The position numbers and the translations under genes are program-made. A stretch of 64,000 nucleotides of DNA from an uncultured Bacteroidota bacterium. Its GTDB lineage: Bacteria; Bacteroidota; Bacteroidia; Flavobacteriales; Flavobacteriaceae. Shown piece by piece: positions 18,001-26,917 of the stretch (its first letter is position 1; the number at the start of each line of letters is the position of its first letter). The stretch is taken from NCBI GenBank assembly GCA_902560045.1, contig CACEKJ010000001.1:62001-126000 (forward strand), given 5' to 3'. Under the pieces are notes generated by a model. That model ran no database searches and had not been told where the DNA came from. It worked only from the letters and a program-made list of their open reading frames with translations.

Positions 18001-19926
18001 ATGATTAAAGTAACACTAAAAGACGGGTCTGTTAGAGAATTTAATGATAACACTGATGTAATCTCAATTGCTAAAGACATAAGCGAAGGGCTTGCTAGAA
18101 ATGTTATTTCTGCTAAATTTAATAACCAAACAGTTGAAACCCAATCATCTTTAAATTCTGATGGAAATATTGAATTTTTTACTTGGGATGACGATGAAGG
18201 TAAAAAGGCATTTTGGCATTCTTCATCTCACGTAATGGCGCAAGCACTTCAAGAAATGTATCCTGGTATAAAACTCACTATTGGACCCGCAATTAAAAAT
18301 GGGTTTTACTACGATGTTGATTTGGGAGAACATAAAATATCTGAAACTGATTTTGGCAAAATTGAAAACAAAATGCTTGAAATATGTAGAGGTAAATTTG
18401 ATTTCAACATGAGATTGGTTTCAAAAGATGAAGCATTGGATTTTTATAATAACAAAAAAAACAACTATAAAGTTGAACTAATCCAGGAATTGAAGGATGG
18501 AGAAATTTCTTTTTGTGATCACGACACTTTTACTGATTTGTGTAAAGGAGGTCACATTCCAAATACTTCTATTATTAAGGCTGTAAAAATATTAAATATT
18601 TCAGGTGCTTTTTGGAAAGCAGACCAAAACAACAAGCAATTAACAAGAATTTATGGGATTTCGTTTCCCAAACAAAAACTTCTGAAAGAATACTTACACA
18701 ACATTGAACAAGCAAAACTTAGAGACCACAGAAAAATCGGTAAAAATTTAAAGTTATTTGCGTTTTCAAATAAAGTAGGCCAAGGTTTACCTTTATGGCT
18801 ACCTAAAGGAGTAGATTTAAGGACAAGATTAGAAGATTTTCTTAAAAAAGCACAGAAAAAAGCAGGTTATCAAATGGTTATAACCCCTCATATAGGTAAT
18901 AAAGAGCTTTATGTTACATCTGGACATTATGAAAAATATGGGGAGGATAGTTTTCAGCCAATAAGAACTCCGAAAGAAAATGAAGAGTTTTATTTAAAAC
19001 CTATGAATTGTCCGCATCATTGCGAAATTTATAATTCTCAAAAATTCAGTTACAAAGACTTACCTGTAAGATATGCTGAATTTGGTACGGTATATAGGTA
19101 TGAACAAAGTGGCGAACTACACGGTTTAACAAGAGCAAGAGGGTTTACTCAAGATGATGCACATATCTTTTGTACTGAGGATCAACTCGTTAGTGAATTT
19201 AAAAATGTTATTGATTTAACTCTATATGTATTTAACTCACTTGGTTTAAATGATTACAGTGTTCAAATTTCGGTTAGAGATCCAAACAACTTAAAAAAAT
19301 ATATTGGAGAGGTTGAAGTATGGGAAAAGTCAGAAAATGCCATAATCAAAGCAGTAAAAGATAAAAAACTTAATTATAAGATTGTCGAAGGTGAAGCTGC
19401 ATTTTATGGACCTAAATTAGATTTTATGGTGAATGATGCGTTAGGCAGACAATGGCAACTTGGAACGATTCAGGTAGATTATAACCTTCCTGAAAGATTT
19501 GATCTGACGTATGTTGATAAAGACAATACATCTAAAAGACCTGTGATGATACACCGTGCACCGTTTGGTAGTATGGAAAGGTTCATAGCAATTCTTTTAG
19601 AAAATACTGCTGGTAATTTACCATTATGGTTAACACCAAATCAATTTATCATCCTTCCATTAAGCGAAAAGCATGAAAAATACTGTAAAAATGTTTTAAA
19701 TTTGTTAGAAAATGACGAAATTCGCGGCCTGATTGATAACAGAAGTGAAACTATCGGTAGAAAAATAAGGGATGCAGAAGTTGATAAAATTCCTTTTATG
19801 CTGATTGTAGGAGAACAAGAATCAAATCAAGAAATGGTTTCGGTGAGAAGCCATGGAGGTAAAGATTTTGGTGTAATGAGAGTTGAAGATTTTGTTAAAA
19901 TCATTAAAGAACAAATAAAAATATAA
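18001..19926 (+). CDS. thrS: Threonyl-tRNA synthetase
   Basis: Charges tRNA-Thr with threonine. Domains in order: TGS domain (residues 1-62); editing domain with HSSSHVMAQAL near residue 76 and CKGGHI; class II catalytic core with MNCPHHCEIY, VYRYEQSGELHGLTRARGFTQDDAHIFC and HRAPFGSMERF; and C-terminal anticodon-binding domain. Length is 641 residues. It begins the conserved order thrS-infC-rpmI-rplT. Confidence 0.97.
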   Translation: MIKVTLKDGSVREFNDNTDVISIAKDISEGLARNVISAKFNNQTVETQSSLNSDGNIEFFTWDDDEGKKAFWHSSSHVMAQALQEMYPGIKLTIGPAIKNGFYYDVDLGEHKISETDFGKIENKMLEICRGKFDFNMRLVSKDEALDFYNNKKNNYKVELIQELKDGEISFCDHDTFTDLCKGGHIPNTSIIKAVKILNISGAFWKADQNNKQLTRIYGISFPKQKLLKEYLHNIEQAKLRDHRKIGKNLKLFAFSNKVGQGLPLWLPKGVDLRTRLEDFLKKAQKKAGYQMVITPHIGNKELYVTSGHYEKYGEDSFQPIRTPKENEEFYLKPMNCPHHCEIYNSQKFSYKDLPVRYAEFGTVYRYEQSGELHGLTRARGFTQDDAHIFCTEDQLVSEFKNVIDLTLYVFNSLGLNDYSVQISVRDPNNLKKYIGEVEVWEKSENAIIKAVKDKKLNYKIVEGEAAFYGPKLDFMVNDALGRQWQLGTIQVDYNLPERFDLTYVDKDNTSKRPVMIHRAPFGSMERFIAILLENTAGNLPLWLTPNQFIILPLSEKHEKYCKNVLNLLENDEIRGLIDNRSETIGRKIRDAEVDKIPFMLIVGEQESNQEMVSVRSHGGKDFGVMRVEDFVKIIKEQIKI

Positions 19927-19944
19927 GTTTAATTAAAACAATTA

Positions 19945-20505
19945 ATTATAGCAATTAGAAGAACAAGAGGAAGAAGACCTTGGAGAGTAGTAAAAACTAA
20001 TCCTCACAAAATTAACGGTGAAATCACCGCTCAAGAGGTAAGATTAGTTGGAGATAATGTTGAAATAGGTGTCTACCCTATTCAAAAGGCACTAAACAAA
20101 TCAAATGATCTAGAGTTAGATCTTGTACAGATTTCTCCAAACGCGGTTCCTCCTGTCTGCAAAATAATGGACTACAAAAAATTCCTTTATGAGCAGAAAA
20201 AAAGAGAAAAACAAATCAAATCAAAAGCGACTAAAGTAGTCGTCAAGGAAATTCGTTTTGGACCTCAAACTGATGAACATGATTATGCGTTTAAGAAAAA
20301 ACATGCAGAAAAATTTCTCAAGGATGGTGCTAAGTTAAAGGCATTTGTCTTTTTTAAAGGGAGATCAATTATTTATAAAGACCAAGGTGAAATATTATTA
20401 TTAAAATTAGCTCAAGAATTAGAAGAATTTGGAAAAGTTGAACAGCTTCCAAAACTTGAGAGTAAAAAGATGATAATGATGATGTCTCCCAAAAAAACAA
20501 AATAA
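19945..20505 (+). CDS. infC: Translation initiation factor IF-3, near-cognate start (ATT or ATA)
   Basis: IF-3 binds the 30S subunit and rejects initiation at improper codons. The frame is open from just after thrS, and the first NTG is the internal ATG at 20167, which would lose the N-terminal domain. The conserved opening [12 protein letters not shown] is preceded by ATT ATA (19945-19950), so initiation is at ATT 19945 or ATA 19948. A rare start codon is a known autoregulatory feature of infC, as with E. coli AUU. Conserved segments are [36 protein letters not shown] and [14 protein letters not shown]. Length is about 186 residues. rpmI starts 1 base after the stop. Confidence 0.93.
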   Translation: MIAIRRTRGRRPWRVVKTNPHKINGEITAQEVRLVGDNVEIGVYPIQKALNKSNDLELDLVQISPNAVPPVCKIMDYKKFLYEQKKREKQIKSKATKVVVKEIRFGPQTDEHDYAFKKKHAEKFLKDGAKLKAFVFFKGRSIIYKDQGEILLLKLAQELEEFGKVEQLPKLESKKMIMMMSPKKTK

Positions 20506-20506
20506 T

Positions 20507-20704
20507 ATGCCAAAAATGAAAACAAAATCCAGTGCTAAAAAAAGATTTAAAGTAACTGGAACAGGTAAAATTAAAAGAAAACATGCTTTTAAAAATCATA
20601 TTTTGACCAAAAAGTCCAAAAAGAGAAAGTTAGCTTTGACTCATTCTGGATTAGTTCATGATAATGACATGAACAGTGTGAAAGAACAATTAAGATTAAA
20701 ATAA
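20507..20704 (+). CDS. rpmI: Large-subunit ribosomal protein L35
   Basis: Small basic 50S protein of 65 residues with the standard opening [24 protein letters not shown] and the [12 protein letters not shown]-like centre. It is separated from infC by a single base and precedes rplT, which matches the conserved infC-rpmI-rplT operon. Confidence 0.96.
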   Translation: MPKMKTKSSAKKRFKVTGTGKIKRKHAFKNHILTKKSKKRKLALTHSGLVHDNDMNSVKEQLRLK

Positions 20705-20753
20705 GGGTTATACCCATAAATATAGGTAAGAAGAGTAAATTTTTTACCACCTA
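20705..20753 (+). promoter_or_regulatory. Two hairpins between rpmI and rplT, possible L20 control region
   Basis: Directly after the rpmI stop, GGGT (20705-20708) pairs with ACCC (20712-20715). TAGGT (20723-20727) pairs with ACCTA (20749-20753), enclosing GTAA/TTAC. rplT starts 17 bases later. L20 autoregulates this operon in other bacteria by binding mRNA structure, so a similar role is possible but is inference only. Confidence 0.4.
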
Positions 20754-20770
20754 ATTTAAAACTATAAATT

Positions 20771-21115
20771 ATGCCAAGATCAGTAAATTCAGTTGCCAAA
20801 AGAGCAAGAAGAAAAAAAATATTAAAACAAGCTAAAGGTTATTTCGGACGTAGAAAAAATGTTTGGACAGTTGCAAAAAATGCAGTTGAAAAAGGACTTC
20901 AATACGCTTACAGAGATAGAAAAACTAAGAAGAGAAACTTTAGAGCTTTATGGATTATGAGAATTAATGCAGCTTCAAGAATTCATGGATTAACTTACTC
21001 TGAGTTTATTAGCAAATTAAAGTCAAATAATATTGATATTAACAGAAAAGTTCTTGCTGATCTAGCGATGAACAACCCAGAAGGTTTTAAGCAACTTGTT
21101 GATAAGGTTAAGTAA
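20771..21115 (+). CDS. rplT: Large-subunit ribosomal protein L20
   Basis: Binds 23S rRNA early in 50S assembly. It has the standard [30 protein letters not shown]-terminus and the later [16 protein letters not shown]. Length is 114 residues. It ends the thrS-infC-rpmI-rplT cluster and is convergent with dnaB 7 bases away. Confidence 0.97.
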   Translation: MPRSVNSVAKRARRKKILKQAKGYFGRRKNVWTVAKNAVEKGLQYAYRDRKTKKRNFRALWIMRINAASRIHGLTYSEFISKLKSNNIDINRKVLADLAMNNPEGFKQLVDKVK

Positions 21116-21122
21116 TTAATCT

Positions 21123-22637
21123 TTAAAAGGGTAAATCTGTTTCATCATCTGATTGATTTCCAGAATTAAGATCAGTTTTAAAAGTGTCATCATTTGCAGC
21201 AGCATTCATTTTTGAATGGAATTCATAAGGAGATTCGTATTGCTCAATATCTTCAAATTTTCCAAGTGTTGGTATAAATCTTAGTCTTATATTTTCTAAT
21301 CCACCATTTCTGTGCTTTGATACGATAAATTCAGCCTCGCCCTCAGTTGAGGATCTATCATTATCATCCCAAGTATCAATTTTATAATATTCTGGTCTGT
21401 AAATAAAAGAAACAATATCTGCATCTTGTTCGATTGCGCCTGACTCTCTTAAGTCAGAAAGTAACGGTCTTTTAGAAGTTCTTCCTTCAACCATTCTAGA
21501 CAACTGGGAAAGTGCAATAACAGGAATATTCAACTCTTTTGCTAAAGCTTTTAAATTTCTTGAAATTGTTGAAATTTCCTGTTCTCTGTTACCAACTTTT
21601 ATATTTCCACCTGCAGTCATAAGCTGCAAATAATCAACAACAATGATTTTAACTCCTTTTTGTGAAACTAACCTCCTAGCCTTAGCTCTTAAATCAAAAA
21701 TTGATAAAGACGGTGTATCATCAATATACAGGGGTGCATTTTCTAGATTCTTTACCCTAACATTAAGTTGTTCCCATTCATGTTTTTCTAATTTACCCGT
21801 TCTTAACTTATCTGAATTTAATCCTGTTTCGGATGATATCATCCTAGTGATTAATTGAATAGAAGACATTTCAAGAGAGAAAAAAGCCAAGGGAATATTA
21901 TTGTTTATAGCAATATTACTTGCCATCGACAGAGATAATGCAGTTTTACCCATACCAGGTCTGGCCGCAATTATAACAAGATCACTTTCTTGCCATCCCG
22001 CTGTTAATTTATCAATCTTATTAAATCCGGAGGGAACTCCACTTAATCCTTTTTTATTAGAGACTGCCTCAATTTTATTTTTTGCTTGAATAACTAAACT
22101 TTGTGCAGTTTCAGATGACTTTTTAATATTTCCTTGTGTAACATCATAAAGTTTTGATTCAGCTGTATCTAAGAGATCAAAAACGTCTTTTGATTCATCA
22201 TAAGAGTCCGTAATTATTTCATTTGATATTTTAATCAAACTTCTTTGGATGTATTTCTGAAGTATTATTCTAGCATGAAATTCAATGTGAGCAGATGACG
22301 AAACCTTTTGAGTCAAGGATATTAAATAAAAGTCACCTCCTACTCTTTCATGATTTTCATCTTTTTTTAACTGATTTGATACAGTTAAAATATCGATTGG
22401 TTCACTTTTTTGAAATAGCTTGAATATAGCCTCAAATATATATTGATGAACCTCTTTATAAAAGGCTTCTGGATTTAAAATATCTATTACCTCATCAACA
22501 CCCTTTTTGTCAATCATCATTGCTCCAAGAACAACTTCTTCCAATTCTATAGCTTGTGGGGGTAGCTTACCCTTTTCCAAATTTATGATTGAATTCTTAT
22601 CTATATTTAAACCTTGAAATGATGCTGATTGTTTCAT
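21123..22637 (-). CDS. dnaB: Replicative DNA helicase DnaB
   Basis: Hexameric helicase at the replication fork. The N-terminal domain starts at about residue 25 ([17 protein letters not shown]). The RecA-like domain has Walker [16 protein letters not shown] near residue 218, Walker B [10 protein letters not shown], and [29 protein letters not shown]. The acidic C-terminal tail ends DDETDLPF. Length is 504 residues, and no intein is present. An inverted repeat lies about 60 bases upstream of its start. Confidence 0.97.
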   Translation of the reverse strand: [504 protein letters not shown]

Positions 22638-22692
22638 AGATACTAATGTAATTAAAACTCATTTATATCTAATATTTATAAGTTTTTAATAA

Positions 22693-22711
22693 TTAACATA
22701 GCTAATGTTAA
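22693..22711. repeat. Perfect inverted repeat upstream of dnaB
   Basis: TTAACAT-AGCTA-ATGTTAA has 7-base perfect arms and a 5-base centre, in the 105-base gap between accA and dnaB. A further copy of the half-site ATGTTAA lies at 22726-22732. It could be an operator for dnaB or a weak hairpin after accA. There is no strong T-run for a terminator. Confidence 0.5.
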
Positions 22712-22742
22712 TAAAAGGAATAAAAATGTTAATAGTTATAAA

Positions 22743-23696
22743 TTATGATGAGAAAACACCCATGTTAGAGTATTTATCCATTCTTTTTGAAATAAGCTTT
22801 TCAGACGAAAGTTTGGAAAGCTCTCCGTAGGCTGTTAATATATTGGTTTTTACAACTTCAAATGTTTTTAATTGATTTCTATGTGCACCCCCATCTGGTT
22901 CTTTAATAACTTTATCTACTAAATTCATTTTTTTCATGTCTTTAGCAGTCAATTTTAGTGCAGATGCAGCAATTTCTTTATATTCCCAACTTCTCCACAA
23001 AATTGAAGAGCATGATTCAGGAGAAATAACTGAATACCATGTGTTTTCTAACATAAGAACAGTATCTCCAACTCCAATACCTAATGCACCACCTGAAGCT
23101 CCCTCTCCAATAATGACGGTAATTATAGGTACTTTTAATCTAGTCATCTCTAAAATATTTCTAGCAATTGCTTCTCCTTGACCTCTTTCCTCAGCTTCTA
23201 ATCCAGGATATGCTCCTGGCGTATCAATTAAAGTAACTACTGGGATGTTATACTTTTCAGCCATCTTCATTAATCTTAAGGCTTTCCTGTATCCCTCTGG
23301 ATTTGCCATTCCGAAGTTTCTATATTGTCTATCTTTGGTGTTGTGCCCCTTTTGTTGACCAATAAACATAAATGACTGATCACCAATTTTTCCCAAACCG
23401 CCAACCATAGCTTTATCGTCTTTAAAATTTCTATCTCCGTGTAATTCCAAAAATGACTCACCTAGTATATTATTGATGTAATCTAGGGTGTAGGGTCTGT
23501 CTGGATGTCTTGAAATTTGAACTTTTTGCCAAGGAGTTAAATTTCCATAAATCTCCCTTATAGTTGATTTTAATTTTGATCGAATCTGAGAGCAAGTTTC
23601 AGAGACATCTACATCTGACTTTTCACCTAACTCAATGCATTCAGCAAGTTGTGTGTCAAGCAGCTTTATAGGTTCTTCAAAATCAAGATAATTCAT
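22743..23696 (-). CDS. accA: Acetyl-CoA carboxylase carboxyltransferase subunit alpha
   Basis: Transfers carboxyl from carboxybiotin to acetyl-CoA, the first step of fatty-acid synthesis. The N-terminus [17 protein letters not shown] is typical. The crotonase-like core shows [58 protein letters not shown] and [14 protein letters not shown]. Length is 317 residues. The partner accD is not nearby. It is transcribed toward dnaB from a separate cluster; the EamA gene starts upstream of it in the same direction. Confidence 0.96.
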   Translation of the reverse strand: MNYLDFEEPIKLLDTQLAECIELGEKSDVDVSETCSQIRSKLKSTIREIYGNLTPWQKVQISRHPDRPYTLDYINNILGESFLELHGDRNFKDDKAMVGGLGKIGDQSFMFIGQQKGHNTKDRQYRNFGMANPEGYRKALRLMKMAEKYNIPVVTLIDTPGAYPGLEAEERGQGEAIARNILEMTRLKVPIITVIIGEGASGGALGIGVGDTVLMLENTWYSVISPESCSSILWRSWEYKEIAASALKLTAKDMKKMNLVDKVIKEPDGGAHRNQLKTFEVVKTNILTAYGELSKLSSEKLISKRMDKYSNMGVFSS

Positions 23697-23739
23697 CTGT
23701 AAATTAATTAAGTATTAAATATAAAAAAGTTAACTCTTA

Positions 23740-24624
23740 TTAACCCTTATTAAGTGTTTTTTTTACGTACATATTAATTAAAACTGAAGATAAAATCAGA
23801 AATAAACCGATATAAAACTGAAAACTCATTTTTTCGTTATCACCAAAAAATAACAGGGCTAATAAAATCCCGTATATAGGTTCAAGGTTATAGGTTAAAA
23901 CAACAGAATAGGGAGTTATAAACTTTAACAAATAAACTGATGCGATAAACGCATAGGCAGTACAAACTGAGCCCAATATAAAAATATATAAATAATTAAG
24001 ACTAAGATAATTCTCAATATGTAGGGTATTAATATTTTCTGTGAATATTAAATAAATGGTAATGAAAATCACCCCAGAAACAAATTCGTAAAAAGAAATT
24101 TTAATAGCACTATCATTTTTTATCATAACCCCGTTTAAAACGGAAAAAAGAGAAGCAAAAAAAGCAGATAAAATCCCTAAGATAATGCCATTAATAAAAT
24201 TAAATTCAGCGTTAAATATTAGAAAGACACCAATTACAACTAATAGACCTAATATAATTTCATAAAAAATGATCTTTCTCTTAAAAAATAAGGGCTCCAA
24301 AAAGGATGTAAAAAAAGCAGCTGTTGAAAACATCGCTAATGTAACTGAAATGTTTGACTGTTCTATACCTTCAAAAAATGTTATCCAATGCAATGCTATT
24401 ATTAAACCTAAAAATGAATATTTAAGTAGCTGTTTAAGGTTAATTTTTAAACTTTTCTTTTTTAATAATATGAAAAAAATGGTAAGGATTGACGCAATTA
24501 ACATCCTATGCCAAACAATGGAAACAGATGAATTTGTAATTAGTTCTCCTAAGACAGCTGTAAAGCCTGCGATAAAAACCAAGAAATGTAAATGAATAAA
24601 ATGTTTTAGGTTATTTTTTTGCAT
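23740..24624 (-). CDS. EamA/DMT family transporter
   Basis: A 294-residue membrane protein with about ten hydrophobic segments in two repeated halves, the architecture of the drug/metabolite transporter superfamily. The segment GLIIALHWITFFEGIEQSNISVTLAM in the first half and YNLEPIYGILLALLFFGD in the second are typical EamA positions. The substrate cannot be predicted. Its start overlaps the LptF/G permease gene by 14 bases, so it is probably expressed with it. Confidence 0.87.
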   Translation of the reverse strand: MQKNNLKHFIHLHFLVFIAGFTAVLGELITNSSVSIVWHRMLIASILTIFFILLKKKSLKINLKQLLKYSFLGLIIALHWITFFEGIEQSNISVTLAMFSTAAFFTSFLEPLFFKRKIIFYEIILGLLVVIGVFLIFNAEFNFINGIILGILSAFFASLFSVLNGVMIKNDSAIKISFYEFVSGVIFITIYLIFTENINTLHIENYLSLNYLYIFILGSVCTAYAFIASVYLLKFITPYSVVLTYNLEPIYGILLALLFFGDNEKMSFQFYIGLFLILSSVLINMYVKKTLNKG

Positions 24625-25687
24625 TTCTGACTAAATAAATTGCTAATATTCCAAATAAAATATTTGGCAACCATACTGCTAAAATTGGTGATAAATCTGA
24701 TTGTTGAGCCAACACTCCAAATATTTTATCAAAAAAGACGTAAACCATTGCGACTCCGATACCAAATGCTAAATTAACTCCAGTCCCACCTCTTCTTTTT
24801 TCAGCTGAAACAGCAAAACCAATCAATGTTAAAATAAAAATAGAAAAAGGAATACTCCACTTTTTATATTTAACAACCATATATCTTTCAATATTTGTTG
24901 ATCCCCTACTCTTTTCTATCTCAATAAAACTAATTAGCTCGTCATAATTCAATGATTCCGCTACATAGTTCAAAGGGGTTAAATCTTCAACGCTAAAAGA
25001 AAATATAGTGTCAAATGTTCTTCTGTTTTCAAGTATGTCAATTGAGTCTGTTATTGTTCGTTTTGCATAGTTATTTAGTCTGTATTTTTTTAATTCTGGA
25101 ATGTATCTAATACTTGTTGAACTGATCTTAAAATTTAATTTTTCTTCAATAAAATTTTCAAGAGTAAAATTTGTACCTACATTATTTTTTTGATTAAACT
25201 GGGTTAAAAAAATATATTCGTCTTCGTTAATTTTTCTAAATATATTTTTATTGTCAACAGCTTTTCTGTTTCCTTTCAAATACTTGTAGGAAAAATCATT
25301 GTATTTTTTTGTTGACTCCGGAACAATAAACATTCCTGCAAAAAGAGAAAGTAATGCGATTATCAAGGAACCTATCATATACGGTTTTAAAATTCTTTTC
25401 AAGGAAACACCTGACGAGTATAATGCGATTATCTCAGAGTTTGAAGATAATTTTGAAGTAAACCATGTGATGGCTAAAAATAAAAATAACGGAAGTAAAC
25501 TTGATGAAAAATAAATACTAAAATTATAATAATGATCTAAGATTTCAACTAAAGGAACCTGCTTTTCTAATAATTTATCAATATTATCAGCAAGGTTAAC
25601 AACAATAGCAATTGGGATAAATAACAGCTGTATTAGAACATAAGTAGATATAAATTTCTTTAATATGTATTGATCAATCTTATTCAA
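24611..25687 (-). CDS. LptF/LptG family permease (YjgP/YjgQ)
   Basis: Inner-membrane subunit of the lipopolysaccharide export ABC complex. It opens with the family motif KIDQYILKKFISTYV. Three N-terminal membrane helices (to about residue 120) are followed by a periplasmic beta-jellyroll domain and three C-terminal helices (PFSIFILTLIGFAVSAEKRRGGTG onward). Length is 358 residues. One Bacteroidetes copy often serves with a second elsewhere, so F or G cannot be assigned. It immediately follows tgt with no gap. Confidence 0.92.
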   Translation of the reverse strand: MNKIDQYILKKFISTYVLIQLLFIPIAIVVNLADNIDKLLEKQVPLVEILDHYYNFSIYFSSSLLPLFLFLAITWFTSKLSSNSEIIALYSSGVSLKRILKPYMIGSLIIALLSLFAGMFIVPESTKKYNDFSYKYLKGNRKAVDNKNIFRKINEDEYIFLTQFNQKNNVGTNFTLENFIEEKLNFKISSTSIRYIPELKKYRLNNYAKRTITDSIDILENRRTFDTIFSFSVEDLTPLNYVAESLNYDELISFIEIEKSRGSTNIERYMVVKYKKWSIPFSIFILTLIGFAVSAEKRRGGTGVNLAFGIGVAMVYVFFDKIFGVLAQQSDLSPILAVWLPNILFGILAIYLVRNAKK

Positions 25688-26824
25688 TTATAATCTATTT
25701 GTTAATTGTTTAACCATAATATTCTTCCAATTTAAAAAATCTCCGTCAATTATATGCTTTCTTGCTTCTTTTAGGAGTGAACAATAAAATCCTAAATTAT
25801 GAATTGATGCGATTTGCCTACCCAACATTTCATTTACGTTAAAAAGATGTCTTAAATAAGATTTTGAATAAGCATTATCAACCCAAGTTGTTCCATTTTC
25901 ATCAATAGAACTGTAGTCAAATTCCCACTTTTTATTTTTAATATTAATAACTCCTTGGGATGTAAACAGCATACCATTTCTTCCGTTTCTTGTAGGCATT
26001 ACGCAATCAAACATGTCAATACCTAAAGCTATATTTTCAAGAAGATTAGCAGGTGTTCCAACACCCATCAAATATCTAGGTTTATCATAAGGCAAAATAT
26101 TACAAACTGTTTCTGTCATTTCATACATTTCATCGTGTGGCTCTCCAACTGATAAACCTCCTATTGCATTTCCAAAACAGTTTTTTGATGCAACAAATTC
26201 AGCAGATTCTTTTCTTAAGTCTGTATAAGTACTTCCTTGAACGATTGGAAAAAATATTTGTTCATATCCGTATTTTGGAGGTGTATCATTAAATCTATTA
26301 ATACATCTATCAAGCCATCTATGAGTTAAATGCATAGAGTTTTTAGCATAGGAATAATCACAAGGATAAGGTGGACATTCATCAAATGCCATAATAATAT
26401 CTGCTCCTATCGACTTTTGGATATCTACTGCACTTTCCGGTGAAAAAAAATGTTTACTTCCATCAATATGGCTCTTAAATACAACACCTTCTTCTGAAAT
26501 TTTTCTTTTGGAAGACAAAGAATAGACCTGATAACCTCCGGAATCTGTCAAAATATTGCTTTCCCAGTTGATAAATTTATGTAAACCTCCAGCTTTTTCA
26601 ATTGTCTCAATTCCAGGTCTCAAATATAAATGATAGGTGTTACCTAATATTATGTCACTTTTAATTTCTTCCTTTAATTCCCTTTGATGAATTCCTTTTA
26701 CTGTTCCCTGAGTTCCAACCGGCATAAAAACTGGTGTTTCAATAGAACCATGACTGGTTTTTATTAAACAAGCCCTGGCATTTGATGATTTATCGGAGTA
26801 TTGTAAATTAAAAGTTGGTTTCAT
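25688..26824 (-). CDS. tgt: Queuine tRNA-ribosyltransferase Tgt, lacking the usual zinc cysteines
   Basis: Exchanges guanine 34 for the queuosine precursor in tRNAs for Asn, Asp, His and Tyr. Signatures include TPVFMPVGTQGTVKG, LTDSGGYQVYSL with an active-site aspartate, GGLSVGEP, RYLMGVG and the nucleophile region DMFDCVMPTRNGRNG. Length is 378 residues. The C-terminal CxCxxC zinc motif expected before the YLRHL segment is replaced by DENGTTWVDNAYSKS. I recall the same loss in other flavobacterial Tgt proteins, so it is probably lineage-wide. The -7 element lies 8 bases upstream of the ATG. Confidence 0.95.
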   Translation of the reverse strand: MKPTFNLQYSDKSSNARACLIKTSHGSIETPVFMPVGTQGTVKGIHQRELKEEIKSDIILGNTYHLYLRPGIETIEKAGGLHKFINWESNILTDSGGYQVYSLSSKRKISEEGVVFKSHIDGSKHFFSPESAVDIQKSIGADIIMAFDECPPYPCDYSYAKNSMHLTHRWLDRCINRFNDTPPKYGYEQIFFPIVQGSTYTDLRKESAEFVASKNCFGNAIGGLSVGEPHDEMYEMTETVCNILPYDKPRYLMGVGTPANLLENIALGIDMFDCVMPTRNGRNGMLFTSQGVINIKNKKWEFDYSSIDENGTTWVDNAYSKSYLRHLFNVNEMLGRQIASIHNLGFYCSLLKEARKHIIDGDFLNWKNIMVKQLTNRL

Positions 26825-26831
26825 TTAATGG

Positions 26832-26839
26832 CAAATATA
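26832..26839 (-). promoter_or_regulatory. TAnnTTTG -7 promoter element of tgt
   Basis: TATATTTG on the minus strand, ending 8 bases before the tgt ATG, so the leader would be only a few bases long. It probably drives tgt, the LptF/G permease and the EamA transporter. Confidence 0.6.
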
Positions 26840-26917
26840 AATAAGAAAGACTCATTAATAATTTATGTTACTAAAAAAGTGTAATTGTTGATAAATGAGT
26901 TGTAAATATTTTCTTAA

